The translations under genes were made by a program, and so were the position numbers. From assembly GCF_003244315.1 (NCBI RefSeq), contig NZ_QKWH01000003.1, forward strand, positions 62,001 to 126,000: a stretch of 64,000 nt of DNA, read 5' to 3'. A model generated the notes under the pieces. It was not told where the DNA came from. It made no database searches and saw nothing but the letters and a program-made list of their open reading frames with translations. Of this stretch, positions 1 to 9,001 are shown in pieces; within the stretch, counting starts at the first letter, position 1, and the number at the start of each line of letters is the position of its first letter. Source of the stretch: Xylanimonas oleitrophica (GTDB lineage Bacteria > Actinomycetota > Actinomycetes > Actinomycetales > Cellulomonadaceae).

Positions 1-872
1 TGGGGGTCGTGCGGGGGCCTGCGCCGGGCCAGCAGAGGCCGGGCCAGCGCCGCCACGACGTACACCCCGATGGCGAGGACCACGATCGTGGCACCCGGCG
101 ACACATTCTGCCAGTACGTGATGCTCAGGCCGGCGACGCACACCACCACGCCCACCACCGACGCGAGCGTCATCGTGCGCCGGAACGCGTGGGTGAGCTG
201 CTGCGCCACGGCGACCGGCACGATCATCAGCGCGGACACCAGCAGCAGCCCCACCACGCGCATCGCCACCGTCACGGTCAGCGCCGCCACCACGGCCACC
301 GCCATGTTCAGCAGCCACACCGGCAGCCCGGACGCCACCGCGAACTCCTCGTCGTGGCTCACCGCGAACAGCGCCGTGCGCAGGCCCAGGCCGATCGCGA
401 GGATCACCACGGACAGCACCACGGTCAGCACCAGGTCCGTGGTGGTGACCGTGGAGATCGAGCCGAACAGGTAGGACATCAGGTTGCCCGAGGACCCGCC
501 CGCGATGCCGATGAGCAGCACGCCGCCCGCGATGCCCCCGTAGAACATCAGCGCCAGCGCCAGGTCGCCCGACGTGCGGCCGCGGCGGCGCACCACCTCG
601 ATCAGCACCGAGCCCACGACGGCGGCCACCACCGCGCCGGGGATCGCCAGCGCGTCGTTGGGGGACACGCCCACCGCCGCCCCCACGAGCCAGCCGAGGG
701 CCACGCCGGTCAGCGCCACGTGACCGATGCCGTCGCCCAGCAGGGACAGGCGCCGCTGCACCAGGTAGGTGCCCACGACGGGTGCGGCCGCACCGACCAG
801 CAGCGCCGCCACGAGGGCGCGCTGCATGAACGGGTCGGTCAGCATGAGGGTGATCTCGTCGAAGAAGCTCAT
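1..872 (-). CDS. znuB: Zinc/manganese-type ABC transporter permease (partial, C-terminus off the window)
   Basis: This is the membrane subunit of an ABC-3 family importer, expected to carry zinc or manganese through the cytoplasmic membrane. The visible part is about 290 codons from ATG at 872 and remains open to the window edge. The N-terminus carries the family pattern RRLSLLGDGIGHVALTG followed by several hydrophobic segments. The ATG overlaps the stop of the ATPase gene by 4 nt (ATGA), so the two are translationally coupled. It is third in an operon of binding protein, ATPase and permease. Zinc is favoured over manganese because of the His-rich partner protein and the Zur-like boxes upstream. 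The extreme C-terminus cannot be judged here. Confidence 0.9.
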   Translation of the reverse strand, partial: MSFFDEITLMLTDPFMQRALVAALLVGAAAPVVGTYLVQRRLSLLGDGIGHVALTGVALGWLVGAAVGVSPNDALAIPGAVVAAVVGSVLIEVVRRRGRTSGDLALALMFYGGIAGGVLLIGIAGGSSGNLMSYLFGSISTVTTTDLVLTVVLSVVILAIGLGLRTALFAVSHDEEFAVASGLPVWLLNMAVAVVAALTVTVAMRVVGLLLVSALMIVPVAVAQQLTHAFRRTMTLASVVGVVVCVAGLSITYWQNVSPGATIVVLAIGVYVVAALARPLLARRRPPHDP

Positions 873-1708
873 GGACGTGCCTCCGAGGCCGTCTCGTGCC
901 AGGCCGCCACACCGCTGTCGAGCCCGAGCTCCGGCTCGCCCGGGCGGGGGGCCATGTCGTCCGCCGGGTGGGGGTGCACGTGGTCGTGCCCCGCGACGGA
1001 GTGGTCGCCACGGGGCTGCGGCGGGGCGCCGTCGTGCACCACGCGGCCGTGGCGCAGCACCACGGCGCGCGTGACCAGCGGGGCCAGCTCGCCGAGCTCG
1101 TGCAGCACCACCAGCACCGTCAGCCCGTCGGCCACCAGGGACCGCATCGTCGTGGCGAACTGCTCCTGGGACGGGTGGTCGACGCCGGCCACCGGCTCGT
1201 CCAGCACCAGGACGTCGGGGCGGCGGACCAGCGCACGGGCGATGAGCACGCGCTGCTGCTGCCCGCCGGAGAGCAGCCCCGTCGCGTCGTGCGCCCGGTC
1301 GGCCAGGCCCACCTGGTCCAGCGCCTCGTGCACGCGGGCGCGCCAGCCGCGCGGCAGGCGCAGGCGTCGCGGGTGGAGCAGGCCGGAGGCCACGACCTCC
1401 TCGGCGGTGGACGGGACGCCGCTGCCCGCGCTGACCCGCTGCGGCACGTAGCCCACACGGTGGGCCGGTGGCACCCGGACCTCGCCGGCCGACGGCGTGA
1501 GCACGCCCACCAGCGAGCGCACCAGCGTGGACTTGCCCGACCCGTTGGCGCCGAGCAGGGCGACGACCTCGCCCGGGCGCACGGCCAGGTCGACCCCGCG
1601 CAGCACGTGGCTCGAGCCCAGGCGCACGTGCACGCCGCGCGCCTCGATCAGAGGCGCGCCGGCCGGGGTGGCGCCGGTGCCGGTCGCGGTGGTCGCGGGT
1701 GCGCTCAC
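869..1708 (-). CDS. znuC: Zinc-type ABC transporter ATP-binding protein
   Basis: This cytoplasmic ATPase energises the metal importer encoded on either side. It has 279 aa with a Walker A GANGSGKST near residues 53-61, an ABC signature LLSGGQQQR, and a Walker B VLVLDEP followed by the switch-histidine region VVLHEL. The C-terminal tail is His-rich (DHVHPHP), as in metal-importer ATPases. The start is GTG at 1708, overlapping the stop of the binding-protein gene (GTGA), and its own stop overlaps the permease ATG. The order of binding protein, ATPase, permease with 4-nt overlaps is typical of znu/mnt-type operons. Metal specificity is inferred from the neighbours, not from this subunit. Confidence 0.92.
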   Translation of the reverse strand: MSAPATTATGTGATPAGAPLIEARGVHVRLGSSHVLRGVDLAVRPGEVVALLGANGSGKSTLVRSLVGVLTPSAGEVRVPPAHRVGYVPQRVSAGSGVPSTAEEVVASGLLHPRRLRLPRGWRARVHEALDQVGLADRAHDATGLLSGGQQQRVLIARALVRRPDVLVLDEPVAGVDHPSQEQFATTMRSLVADGLTVLVVLHELGELAPLVTRAVVLRHGRVVHDGAPPQPRGDHSVAGHDHVHPHPADDMAPRPGEPELGLDSGVAAWHETASEARP

Positions 1709-2745
1709 GGGGCCACCAGGCCCTGCTCGAGCGCTTCGAGGTTGCGCTGCATCACGGTCACATAGTCCTCGCCCGAGGCCGCCGCGTCCTGCGACAGGCC
1801 CTCGAGCGGGTCGAGGACGGCGGTGGAGACGCCGAGGTCGGCCGCCAGCGTCTCGGTGACCTTGGGGCTCACGAGGGTCTCGGAGAACAGCGTGGTGACG
1901 CCGCGCTCGCGCACGACCGCGCCGATCTCGCGCAGGCGCGCCGGGGACGGCTCGGCCTCCGGGTCCAGCTCGCTGATACCGACCTGGCGCAGGCCGTACC
2001 GGTCGGCGAGGTAGCCGAACGCGGTGTGCGAGGTGACCACCGTGGCGCCCTGGAACGGGGCCAGGCCCGCGGCGAGCTCGGCGTCGAGCTCGCCGAGCCG
2101 CTCCTGGAGGGCCTGCGCCCCGGCCGCGTACTCGTCGGCGTTGTCCGGGTCGACGGCGGACAGCTCGTCGGCGACCGGCTCGGCGAGCCTCGCCAGCAGC
2201 GTGGGGTCGAGCCAGAAGTGAGGGTCGGTGCTGCCGTGGTCGTGGCCGTCGTCCGCGTGCTCGTCCGCGTGCTCGTGGTCGGCGTGGTCCTCGTCGGCGT
2301 CGTGACCGTGGTCGCCGTGGTCCTCGTCGGCGTCGTGACCGTGGTCGCCGTGGTCGCCGTCGTCGCTGCCGGTCGCGGAGGCGTGGGCGACGAGGGTGAC
2401 GACGTCTGCGGCGTCGACGACGTGCTCGGGGTCGCGCGCCCGCACGCCCTCGTCGACGGCGGCCTGGAAGCCGGAGAGGTAGAGCACGAGGTCGGCGGTG
2501 CCGATCTGCCGCACCTGGGCGGGGGAGAGCTCGAGGTCGTGGGGCTCGGCCGCCGGAGGGGTCAGGTTCTCGACCCGGACGTGGTCGCCGCCGACCTCCT
2601 GCGCCACGTACTGCAGGGGGTAGAACGAGGCGAGCACGTGGACGCGGTCGTCGTCGGGGCTGCCGCCGGGGCTGCCGCAGGCGGCGAGGGCCAGGGGCAG
2701 AGCGAGCGCGGGCACGGCGAGCAGGGCGGAGCGACGACGGGGCAT
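1705..2745 (-). CDS. znuA: Zinc ABC transporter substrate-binding lipoprotein
   Basis: This cluster A-I solute-binding protein of 346 aa is a predicted lipoprotein: n-region MPRRR, hydrophobic core and lipobox LAAC. Family landmarks in order are FYPLQYVAQEVGGDHV, PHDLELSP, DPHFWLDP, TSHTAFGYLADRYGL and SETLVSPKVTETLA. The metal is expected to bind between two lobes through conserved His and acidic residues. A long His/Asp loop sits before DPHFWLDP and contains an 11-residue unit (DHGDHGHDADE) repeated in tandem. Such loops mark zinc-binding ZnuA/AdcA proteins. I chose ATG 2745 because an upstream TTG would translate through the Zur-like boxes and put residues ahead of the signal peptide. It is first gene of the importer operon. 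Confidence 0.92.
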   Translation of the reverse strand: MPRRRSALLAVPALALPLALAACGSPGGSPDDDRVHVLASFYPLQYVAQEVGGDHVRVENLTPPAAEPHDLELSPAQVRQIGTADLVLYLSGFQAAVDEGVRARDPEHVVDAADVVTLVAHASATGSDDGDHGDHGHDADEDHGDHGHDADEDHADHEHADEHADDGHDHGSTDPHFWLDPTLLARLAEPVADELSAVDPDNADEYAAGAQALQERLGELDAELAAGLAPFQGATVVTSHTAFGYLADRYGLRQVGISELDPEAEPSPARLREIGAVVRERGVTTLFSETLVSPKVTETLAADLGVSTAVLDPLEGLSQDAAASGEDYVTVMQRNLEALEQGLVAP

Positions 2746-2759
2746 GAGAACGATTCTCA
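2745..2759. promoter_or_regulatory. Zur-box-like operator, proximal
   Basis: TGAGAACGATTCTCA has perfect 6-nt arms TGAGAA/TTCTCA and fits the actinobacterial Zur/Fur box layout. It overlaps the znuA ATG, so a bound repressor would block transcription or initiation. Assignment to Zur rather than another Fur-family protein is inferred from the zinc importer next to it. Confidence 0.65.
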
Positions 2760-2765
2760 ACCGGC

Positions 2766-2780
2766 TGAGAATCGTTGTCA
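2766..2780. promoter_or_regulatory. Zur-box-like operator, distal
   Basis: TGAGAATCGTTGTCA has one strong half (TGAGAA) and one degenerate half (TTGTCA). It lies exactly 21 bp from the proximal box, two helical turns, so two repressor dimers could sit on the same DNA face. It is between znuA and the divergent glycyl-tRNA synthetase gene. Confidence 0.55.
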
Positions 2781-2830
2781 ACTTCAGGGCGGCCGGTGAA
2801 AAGGTCCGGCCGTGACCGCCCGGGGCCGCG

Positions 2831-2836
2831 TAGGCT
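2831..2836 (+). promoter_or_regulatory. Candidate -10 hexamer for glycyl-tRNA synthetase
   Basis: TAGGCT fits TANNNT and lies about 97 nt before the GTG start. The leader then contains a small CGCAGG/CCTGCG hairpin just before the ribosome binding site. No convincing -35 was seen. Confidence 0.3.
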
Positions 2837-2933
2837 GGGACGCCGACCCCGGTCCTCCCCGCGAGCCCGGTGTCGTGCCCTTCCTCCGTTCCGCAGGAGC
2901 CACCTGCGGGCCCGTCACCCCAGGAGTGATCCC

Positions 2934-4334
<1,401 letters not shown>

Positions 4335-4385
4335 CCGCCGCTCGACCGTCGCGGCCTGACCGCCAGCCCGGCGGGGCTGCACGAC

Positions 4386-4427
4386 GACGAAGGGCCGGAC
4401 CTCCGCGTGGAGGTCCGGCCCTTCGTC
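4386..4427. terminator. Bidirectional terminator, 19-bp perfect stem
   Basis: Arms 4386-4404 and 4409-4427 are fully complementary with a 4-nt GCGT loop. It lies between glyS and the convergent small membrane-protein gene and can serve both strands. Confidence 0.85.
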
Positions 4428-4444
4428 AGTCGTAGGTCTCGGCC

Positions 4445-4597
4445 CTACGTCCGGCTGCGCGTCCGGTTCACCAGGGCCAGCACGAGGCTGACCACGAGCA
4501 CGGCCACACCGATCCAGATCAGGAACTCGGCGATGCCGGTGAGGCCCAGGACGAGCAGCACGGCACCGGCGATGATGAGGATGAGCCAGAGGGGCAC
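4445..4597 (-). CDS. Small two-helix membrane protein
   Basis: The 50-aa product is almost entirely two hydrophobic helices, from WLILIIAGAVLLVLGL and from FLIWIGVAVLVVSLVLAL, separated by a short turn and ended by a basic tail NRTRSRT. This suggests a helical hairpin with the tail in the cytoplasm. GTG 4597 is chosen because AGGAGG lies 5 nt upstream; a longer frame to 4657 would add a charged stretch with no ribosome site. Proteins of this form are common and mostly uncharacterised in actinobacteria, so no function is proposed. It stands alone between the glyS terminator and an MFS gene on the same strand. Confidence 0.7.
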   Translation of the reverse strand: MPLWLILIIAGAVLLVLGLTGIAEFLIWIGVAVLVVSLVLALVNRTRSRT

Positions 4598-4700
4598 ATC
4601 GACCTCCTTCTTCGGGCGGCGCACAGGGGCTGCGCCGCTCCTACGACCATGGCGCACGTCCCGCCCGCTCGCACGTCGTGACCTGGGCAGACGTGTTCGC

Positions 4701-6161
4701 CTAGCGCGTGACGCGCCTCGGCAGCACGAACACGAGGGCGAAGGCGAGCAGCGCCAGGCCGGCGCTGACGGCCATCGCGAGGGCGGCCGAGTGCGTGAAG
4801 GCCTCGGCGACGTCGGCGGGGGTGGGGTGGCCTGCCGGCACGGCCAGCGTGCCGAAGAACACGGAACCGATGACGGCGATGCCCGCAGCGCTGCCGACCC
4901 GCTGGGCGGTGCCGATCACGCCTGACGCGGCGCCTGCCTCCGAGCGCTCGACCGTGGCGACGATGAACTGCGCGTTCGGTGCGACGAACATGCCCGAGCC
5001 CATACCTGCCACCAGGAGCGGCGGCAGCAGCACCCAGTGCGTGAGGTCGGCGGCGGGGACGGCTGCGAGCACGACCCACACCGCCACCAGGCCGAGGGCC
5101 ACCATGCCGGTGCCCACCACGAGCACGGTGCGCCCCAGGCGCGCGGCCAGTCGGTCGCTCTGGGAAGCGCCCACGATGCTGCCGACGGCGAACGGGACGG
5201 ACACGAGCCCCGAGGAGAGCGCGGAGTGGCCCAGCCCCGCCTGCCACATGATCGAGATGGTGAAGAAGATGCTCGTGAAGGCGGCGAAGTACACGGTCGC
5301 GAGGATCACGCCACCCGTGAACTGCGGGTGGCTGAAGAGGCGCGGCGGCACCAGCGGGGCGCCGCCACGACGCACCACCGAGACCTCCCACGCGCCGAAC
5401 AGCGCCATGAGGACGACGCCACCCACCATCGACAGCCAGGTCCAGGCCGGCCAACCGAGGTCCTGACCCTCGATGAGCGGCACCAGCAGCGCCACGAGGG
5501 ACCCGGCGAGCAGCACCAGCCCCACGACGTCGACGCCCCGGGCACCGGCTCCGGCAGCCGTCCGTGGCAGCAGCACGATCGCGGCCACCACCGCGAGCAC
5601 GCCGAAGGGCAGGTTCACGAAGAAGATCGACCGCCAGCCCTCGTCGGCACCGAACGCCTCGATGAGCAGGCCGCCCACGATGGGGCCGAGCGCGGTGGAG
5701 AACCCGATCGTGGCGCCCATGACCGCGAAGGCGCGGCCCCGCACCGGACCGGGGAACATGAGCTGGACGAGCGCCGTGACGGCCGGGAAGAAGATGCCGC
5801 CCGCCAGGCCCTGCACGACGCGGGCCACGATGAGCTCGGTGGCTCCCGTGGCCAGGCCGCACCAGAGGCTGGCGAGGGTGAAGCCGGCGAGGCCGACGAC
5901 GAACACCCACGTGTGGCCCACGCGGTCGCCGACCCGCCCGGCGGGGATGAGCGCGAGGCCGAACGCGAGCGCGTAGCCCGAGATGATCCACGACAGCGTG
6001 GCCTCGGAGGCACCGAGGCTCGTGCGGATGGTGGGCAGCGCGACGTTGACGATCGTGGTGTCGAGCAGGGCCATGGCGACGCCGAGCAGCAGCACGGCGA
6101 GCGACAGCCAGGTGCGGCGCGGCACCGAGGACGGTGCGGGGCTCGCGACGTGACCGGTCAT
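4701..6161 (-). CDS. MFS transporter, DHA2 (EmrB/QacA) drug exporter family
   Basis: This is a proton-coupled exporter in the cytoplasmic membrane. It has 486 aa and about 14 hydrophobic segments, as expected for the DHA2 subfamily. Motif C/D1-like LLDTTIVNVALPTI is in helix 1, motif A-like GRVGDRVGHTWVF lies between helices 2 and 3, and LGPIVGGLLIEAFG fits the family glycine motif in helix 5. The start is ATG 6161 with GGAAGG upstream; an in-frame ATG at 6344 would add a low-complexity Arg/Pro stretch. No regulator gene is adjacent, but an inverted repeat lies upstream. The substrate cannot be read from sequence. Confidence 0.9.
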   Translation of the reverse strand: MTGHVASPAPSSVPRRTWLSLAVLLLGVAMALLDTTIVNVALPTIRTSLGASEATLSWIISGYALAFGLALIPAGRVGDRVGHTWVFVVGLAGFTLASLWCGLATGATELIVARVVQGLAGGIFFPAVTALVQLMFPGPVRGRAFAVMGATIGFSTALGPIVGGLLIEAFGADEGWRSIFFVNLPFGVLAVVAAIVLLPRTAAGAGARGVDVVGLVLLAGSLVALLVPLIEGQDLGWPAWTWLSMVGGVVLMALFGAWEVSVVRRGGAPLVPPRLFSHPQFTGGVILATVYFAAFTSIFFTISIMWQAGLGHSALSSGLVSVPFAVGSIVGASQSDRLAARLGRTVLVVGTGMVALGLVAVWVVLAAVPAADLTHWVLLPPLLVAGMGSGMFVAPNAQFIVATVERSEAGAASGVIGTAQRVGSAAGIAVIGSVFFGTLAVPAGHPTPADVAEAFTHSAALAMAVSAGLALLAFALVFVLPRRVTR

Positions 6162-6267
6162 GGGGGGAGTCCTTCCGGGTGGCGCCCCGGCGACCGCCGC
6201 GCCCCGTGACGGTGGACCGCGCGCCGGAGCAGGCCGGGCGCGGCGGCGCGAACGGCGGGCAGCAGAT

Positions 6268-6283
6268 ACTCTCCCACGAGAGT
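6268..6283. promoter_or_regulatory. Inverted repeat upstream of MFS gene (operator candidate)
   Basis: ACTCTC-CCAC-GAGAGT has 6-nt perfect arms about 107 bp before the MFS start. It resembles TetR-type operators in size, but no TetR gene is nearby. It lies in the 226-bp gap between the MFS gene and the amino-acid ATPase gene, where nothing else was recognised. Confidence 0.3.
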
Positions 6284-6387
6284 TGCGCCGGGCAAGCAGA
6301 TGTGGCGCAGGCGCGGTGTGCGGCTGTCGCTCGTGGGTCGGCACAGAGCGACCGGCGGTCGGTGTCTTCAGGAGCCCTCAGGGGCTC

Positions 6388-7128
6388 TCAGGGCGCGAGC
6401 ACGCGGGCGAGGAACTCGCGGGTGCGCGGCTCGCGCGGGCTCGAGAGCAGCTCGCGCGCCGGTCCCTCCTCCAGGACGCGACCTGCGTCGAGGAACACCA
6501 CGCGGTCGGCCACGTCCCGGGCGAACGCCATCTCGTGGGTGGCCATGAGGATGGTCGAGCCCGACGCCTTGAGGGATCGCACCAGGTCGAGCACCTCGCC
6601 CACCAGCTCCGGGTCGAGGGCCGAGGTGATCTCGTCGAGCAGCAGCAGCTCCGGGTCGGTCGCGATGGCGCGCACGATGGCGACGCGCTGCTGCTGGCCC
6701 CCCGAGAGCGTGTCCGGGTAGGCGTCGGCCTTGGCCGCGAGCCCGATCGAGGCGAGCAGCTGCCGCCCGTGCTCCTCCGCCTCGGCGCGGGGCCGGCGGT
6801 GCACCACCCGGGCGGCGAGGGTCACGTTGTCGAGCACGGACAGGTGGGGGAACAGGTTGTAGGACTGGAAGACGGTGCCGATGCGTGCACGCACCGCGTC
6901 ACCGTCCACGCGGGGATCGGTGATGTCCTGCCCGGAGAGGAATATCTGCCCGTCGTCGACGTGCTCGAGCAGGTTGGCGGTGCGCAGCAGCGTGGACTTG
7001 CCGGAGCCCGAGGCCCCGATGAGGGCGACGACCTCGTGCCGCTGCACGGTCAGGTCGATGCCGCGCAGCACCTCGTGGTCGCCGAACGCGCACCACACGT
7101 CACGCAGCTCCAGGACGGGATCGGCCAT
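6388..7128 (-). CDS. Polar amino-acid ABC transporter ATP-binding protein
   Basis: A 246-aa ATPase of the PAAT family (GlnQ/HisP type). Walker A is GASGSGKST near residues 35-43, the Q-loop region is GTVFQSYNLFPHLSVLDNV, the signature is LSGGQQQR, Walker B is LLLLDEITSALDPE and the switch region is MATHEMAFARDVADRV. These are textbook for polar amino-acid importers. ATG 7128 overlaps the permease stop by 1 nt (TGATG), so coupling is expected. It is the last gene of a binding protein, permease, ATPase operon read leftward. The amino acid carried is not clear from this subunit. Confidence 0.95.
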   Translation of the reverse strand: MADPVLELRDVWCAFGDHEVLRGIDLTVQRHEVVALIGASGSGKSTLLRTANLLEHVDDGQIFLSGQDITDPRVDGDAVRARIGTVFQSYNLFPHLSVLDNVTLAARVVHRRPRAEAEEHGRQLLASIGLAAKADAYPDTLSGGQQQRVAIVRAIATDPELLLLDEITSALDPELVGEVLDLVRSLKASGSTILMATHEMAFARDVADRVVFLDAGRVLEEGPARELLSSPREPRTREFLARVLAP

Positions 7129-8090
7129 CAGACGACGCTCCCCATCTGCTCGCGGGCGCGCAGGCGCGCGGAGTACCAGTCGGTCAGCCGGATCACCGGC
7201 AGCGCCAGCAGGACGAACAGCAGCCCGGCGACGACGTAGGGCGTGAAGTCGTAGTACCGGGACGTCTCGATCTGGGCGGCCCGCACGGCGTCGACGGCGC
7301 CGAGCACGGAGATGAGGCCCACGTCCTTCTGCATGGCGACGAAGTCGTTCATGAGGGCGGGGGTCACCTTGCGCATGGCCTGCGGCAGCACCACGCGTCG
7401 CATCGTCTGCCCGTGGGAGAGGCCCAGGCCGCGGGCCGCCAGGCGCTGGGAGGGGTGCACGGCCTCGATGCCGGCGCGGAAGACCTCCGACACGTAGGCG
7501 GAGTACACGAGCACGAGGGCGAGGGTGCCCCAGAACGCCGCGTCCATCCGGGGGAACAGGCGCAGGCCGGGGATCCCGAACCCGACCAGGTACAGGACGA
7601 TGATCAGCGGCATGCCGCGGAACAGGTCGGTGTAGGCGGCGGCGAGGGCGCGCAGCGGGAAGAACAGCGGTCCGCGCAGGGTGCGCAGGGTGGCGATGAC
7701 CAGGGCGAGCAGCAGCACACCCACGGACGCCACGGCCAGCACGCGCACGTTGAGCCACAGGCCCTGCAGGACCAGGGGGAAGGACCGGCGGGCGGCCTCG
7801 AGGTCGAAGAACGAGTCGGCGACGCGCGGCCAGCCGGGGGTGTTGCGCAGCACGAGCACCACGACGGTCGCGAAGACGAGGGTGCTGGCCATGCTGACGG
7901 CCACCGACCGGTAGCCCTGCTTCTTGCGGAAGGCGCGGCGGTCGAGCTCGAGCGCGCTGGGACGGTGCCGTCCGGTCCCGCTCGCCCCGGTCTCGCCGTG
8001 CCCCGCGCCGTCTCGCCCGGGCCTGCCTGGGCCGCTGCCCTCGCCGGCTCCGTGCGGCTCCGGGACGCCGGGGGTGGCGGGGGCCGTCAC
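7128..8090 (-). CDS. Polar amino-acid ABC transporter permease
   Basis: A 320-aa membrane subunit of the His/Glu/Gln permease family. The N-terminus is Pro/Gly-rich, probably cytoplasmic, then a hydrophobic segment follows RKKQGYRSVAVSM. The core has the PAAT motifs YTDLFRGMPLIIVLYLVGFG and, in the EAA loop, FRAGIEAVHPSQRLAARGLGLSHGQ. GTG 8090 is preferred because it overlaps the binding-protein stop by 4 nt (GTGA), as in the zinc operon; a longer frame to 8126 would run into that gene. Operon order is binding protein, permease, ATPase. A single permease gene suggests a homodimeric channel. Confidence 0.92.
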   Translation of the reverse strand: MTAPATPGVPEPHGAGEGSGPGRPGRDGAGHGETGASGTGRHRPSALELDRRAFRKKQGYRSVAVSMASTLVFATVVVLVLRNTPGWPRVADSFFDLEAARRSFPLVLQGLWLNVRVLAVASVGVLLLALVIATLRTLRGPLFFPLRALAAAYTDLFRGMPLIIVLYLVGFGIPGLRLFPRMDAAFWGTLALVLVYSAYVSEVFRAGIEAVHPSQRLAARGLGLSHGQTMRRVVLPQAMRKVTPALMNDFVAMQKDVGLISVLGAVDAVRAAQIETSRYYDFTPYVVAGLLFVLLALPVIRLTDWYSARLRAREQMGSVV

Positions 8091-8917
8091 TGCAGGACGG
8101 GGGCCTGGCCGGCACCCCCGAGCCACGTGGCGGCGAGCTCGTCGAGCGTGCCGTCCTCGCGCAGGGCGTCGACGGCGGCGCTGACCTCGGCGGTCAGCGG
8201 GGAGTCCTTCTCGAGCACGAAGGCGAGCTCGTCACCCCCGGTCGAGCCGGGGAGCTGGCCGACGATGGCCCCGCCGTCGAGCTCGGCCGCGGTCAGGTAG
8301 AACGCGGTCGGCAGGTCCACGACGATGGCGTCGACCGTGCCGTTCTGCAGGGCCAGCTTGGCGTCGTCGTTGGTGTTGAAGACCTGGACGCCGCGCTCGG
8401 GCGCGATGATCTCCTGGGCCGCCTGGAGGCTGGTGGTGCCCGTCTGGGCGCCGACGAGCAGCGGCTGGAGCCCGGCGAGCGTGGTCACGCCCGCGGCGGG
8501 CGAGCCCTCGACGGTGACGACGACCTGGGTCGTCTCGTAGTAGGGGCTCGAGAAGTCGACGGCCTGGCGGCGGTCCTCCGTGACGGAGAACTGCTGCAGG
8601 TTGAGGTCGAAGTCCTTGGGGCCGGGGGCGATGGCCTCCTCGAAGGTGGTGCGCACCCACTCGACGTCCTCGGGGGCGAAGCCCATCTCCGCGGCGACGG
8701 CGTAGGCCACGGCGGCCTCGAAGCCCTCACCTGAGGCGGGGTCGTCGCCCTCCACCCAGGGAGAGTAGGCCGGCTGGCCGGTGGCGACGGTGAGCTTGCC
8801 CTCGGTGACGTGGCCCGTACCGGTGGCCGCGCCCTGCGCGTCGCCGGAGCACGCGGACAGCGCGAGGGCGGCGACGGCGGTCGCGGCGGTGGTCAGGACG
8901 GTACGGCGCAGGTGCAT
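8087..8917 (-). CDS. Polar amino-acid ABC transporter substrate-binding lipoprotein
   Basis: A 276-aa family 3 solute-binding protein. The signal peptide MHLRRTVLTTAATAVAALAL ends in lipobox LSAC, so it is a predicted lipoprotein. Two-lobe landmarks are YSPWVEGDDPASGEGFEAAVAYAVA, FDLNLQQFSVTEDRRQAVDFS (the sequence normally reading R..xxDF), VGAQTGTTS and DAIVVDLPTAFYL. ATG 8917 has a possible GACACT hexamer 6 nt upstream and no ribosome site; GTG 8923 is the alternative. It is first gene of the operon and overlaps the permease start. Ligand identity is not inferred. Confidence 0.92.
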   Translation of the reverse strand: MHLRRTVLTTAATAVAALALSACSGDAQGAATGTGHVTEGKLTVATGQPAYSPWVEGDDPASGEGFEAAVAYAVAAEMGFAPEDVEWVRTTFEEAIAPGPKDFDLNLQQFSVTEDRRQAVDFSSPYYETTQVVVTVEGSPAAGVTTLAGLQPLLVGAQTGTTSLQAAQEIIAPERGVQVFNTNDDAKLALQNGTVDAIVVDLPTAFYLTAAELDGGAIVGQLPGSTGGDELAFVLEKDSPLTAEVSAAVDALREDGTLDELAATWLGGAGQAPVLQ

Positions 8918-9001
8918 GGGCACAGTGTCTCAGCCCGCTCCGAGGGTGGGGGCGAGTGTCCACGGCCCCTCTCGCATCCTGGACAGTGCTCGGGAGGCTG
9001 C

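Noticed and set aside
2837-2933. T-box riboswitch before glyS
   Set aside because: No TGG-type T-box sequence or specifier-loop stem was found; only a small 6-bp hairpin.
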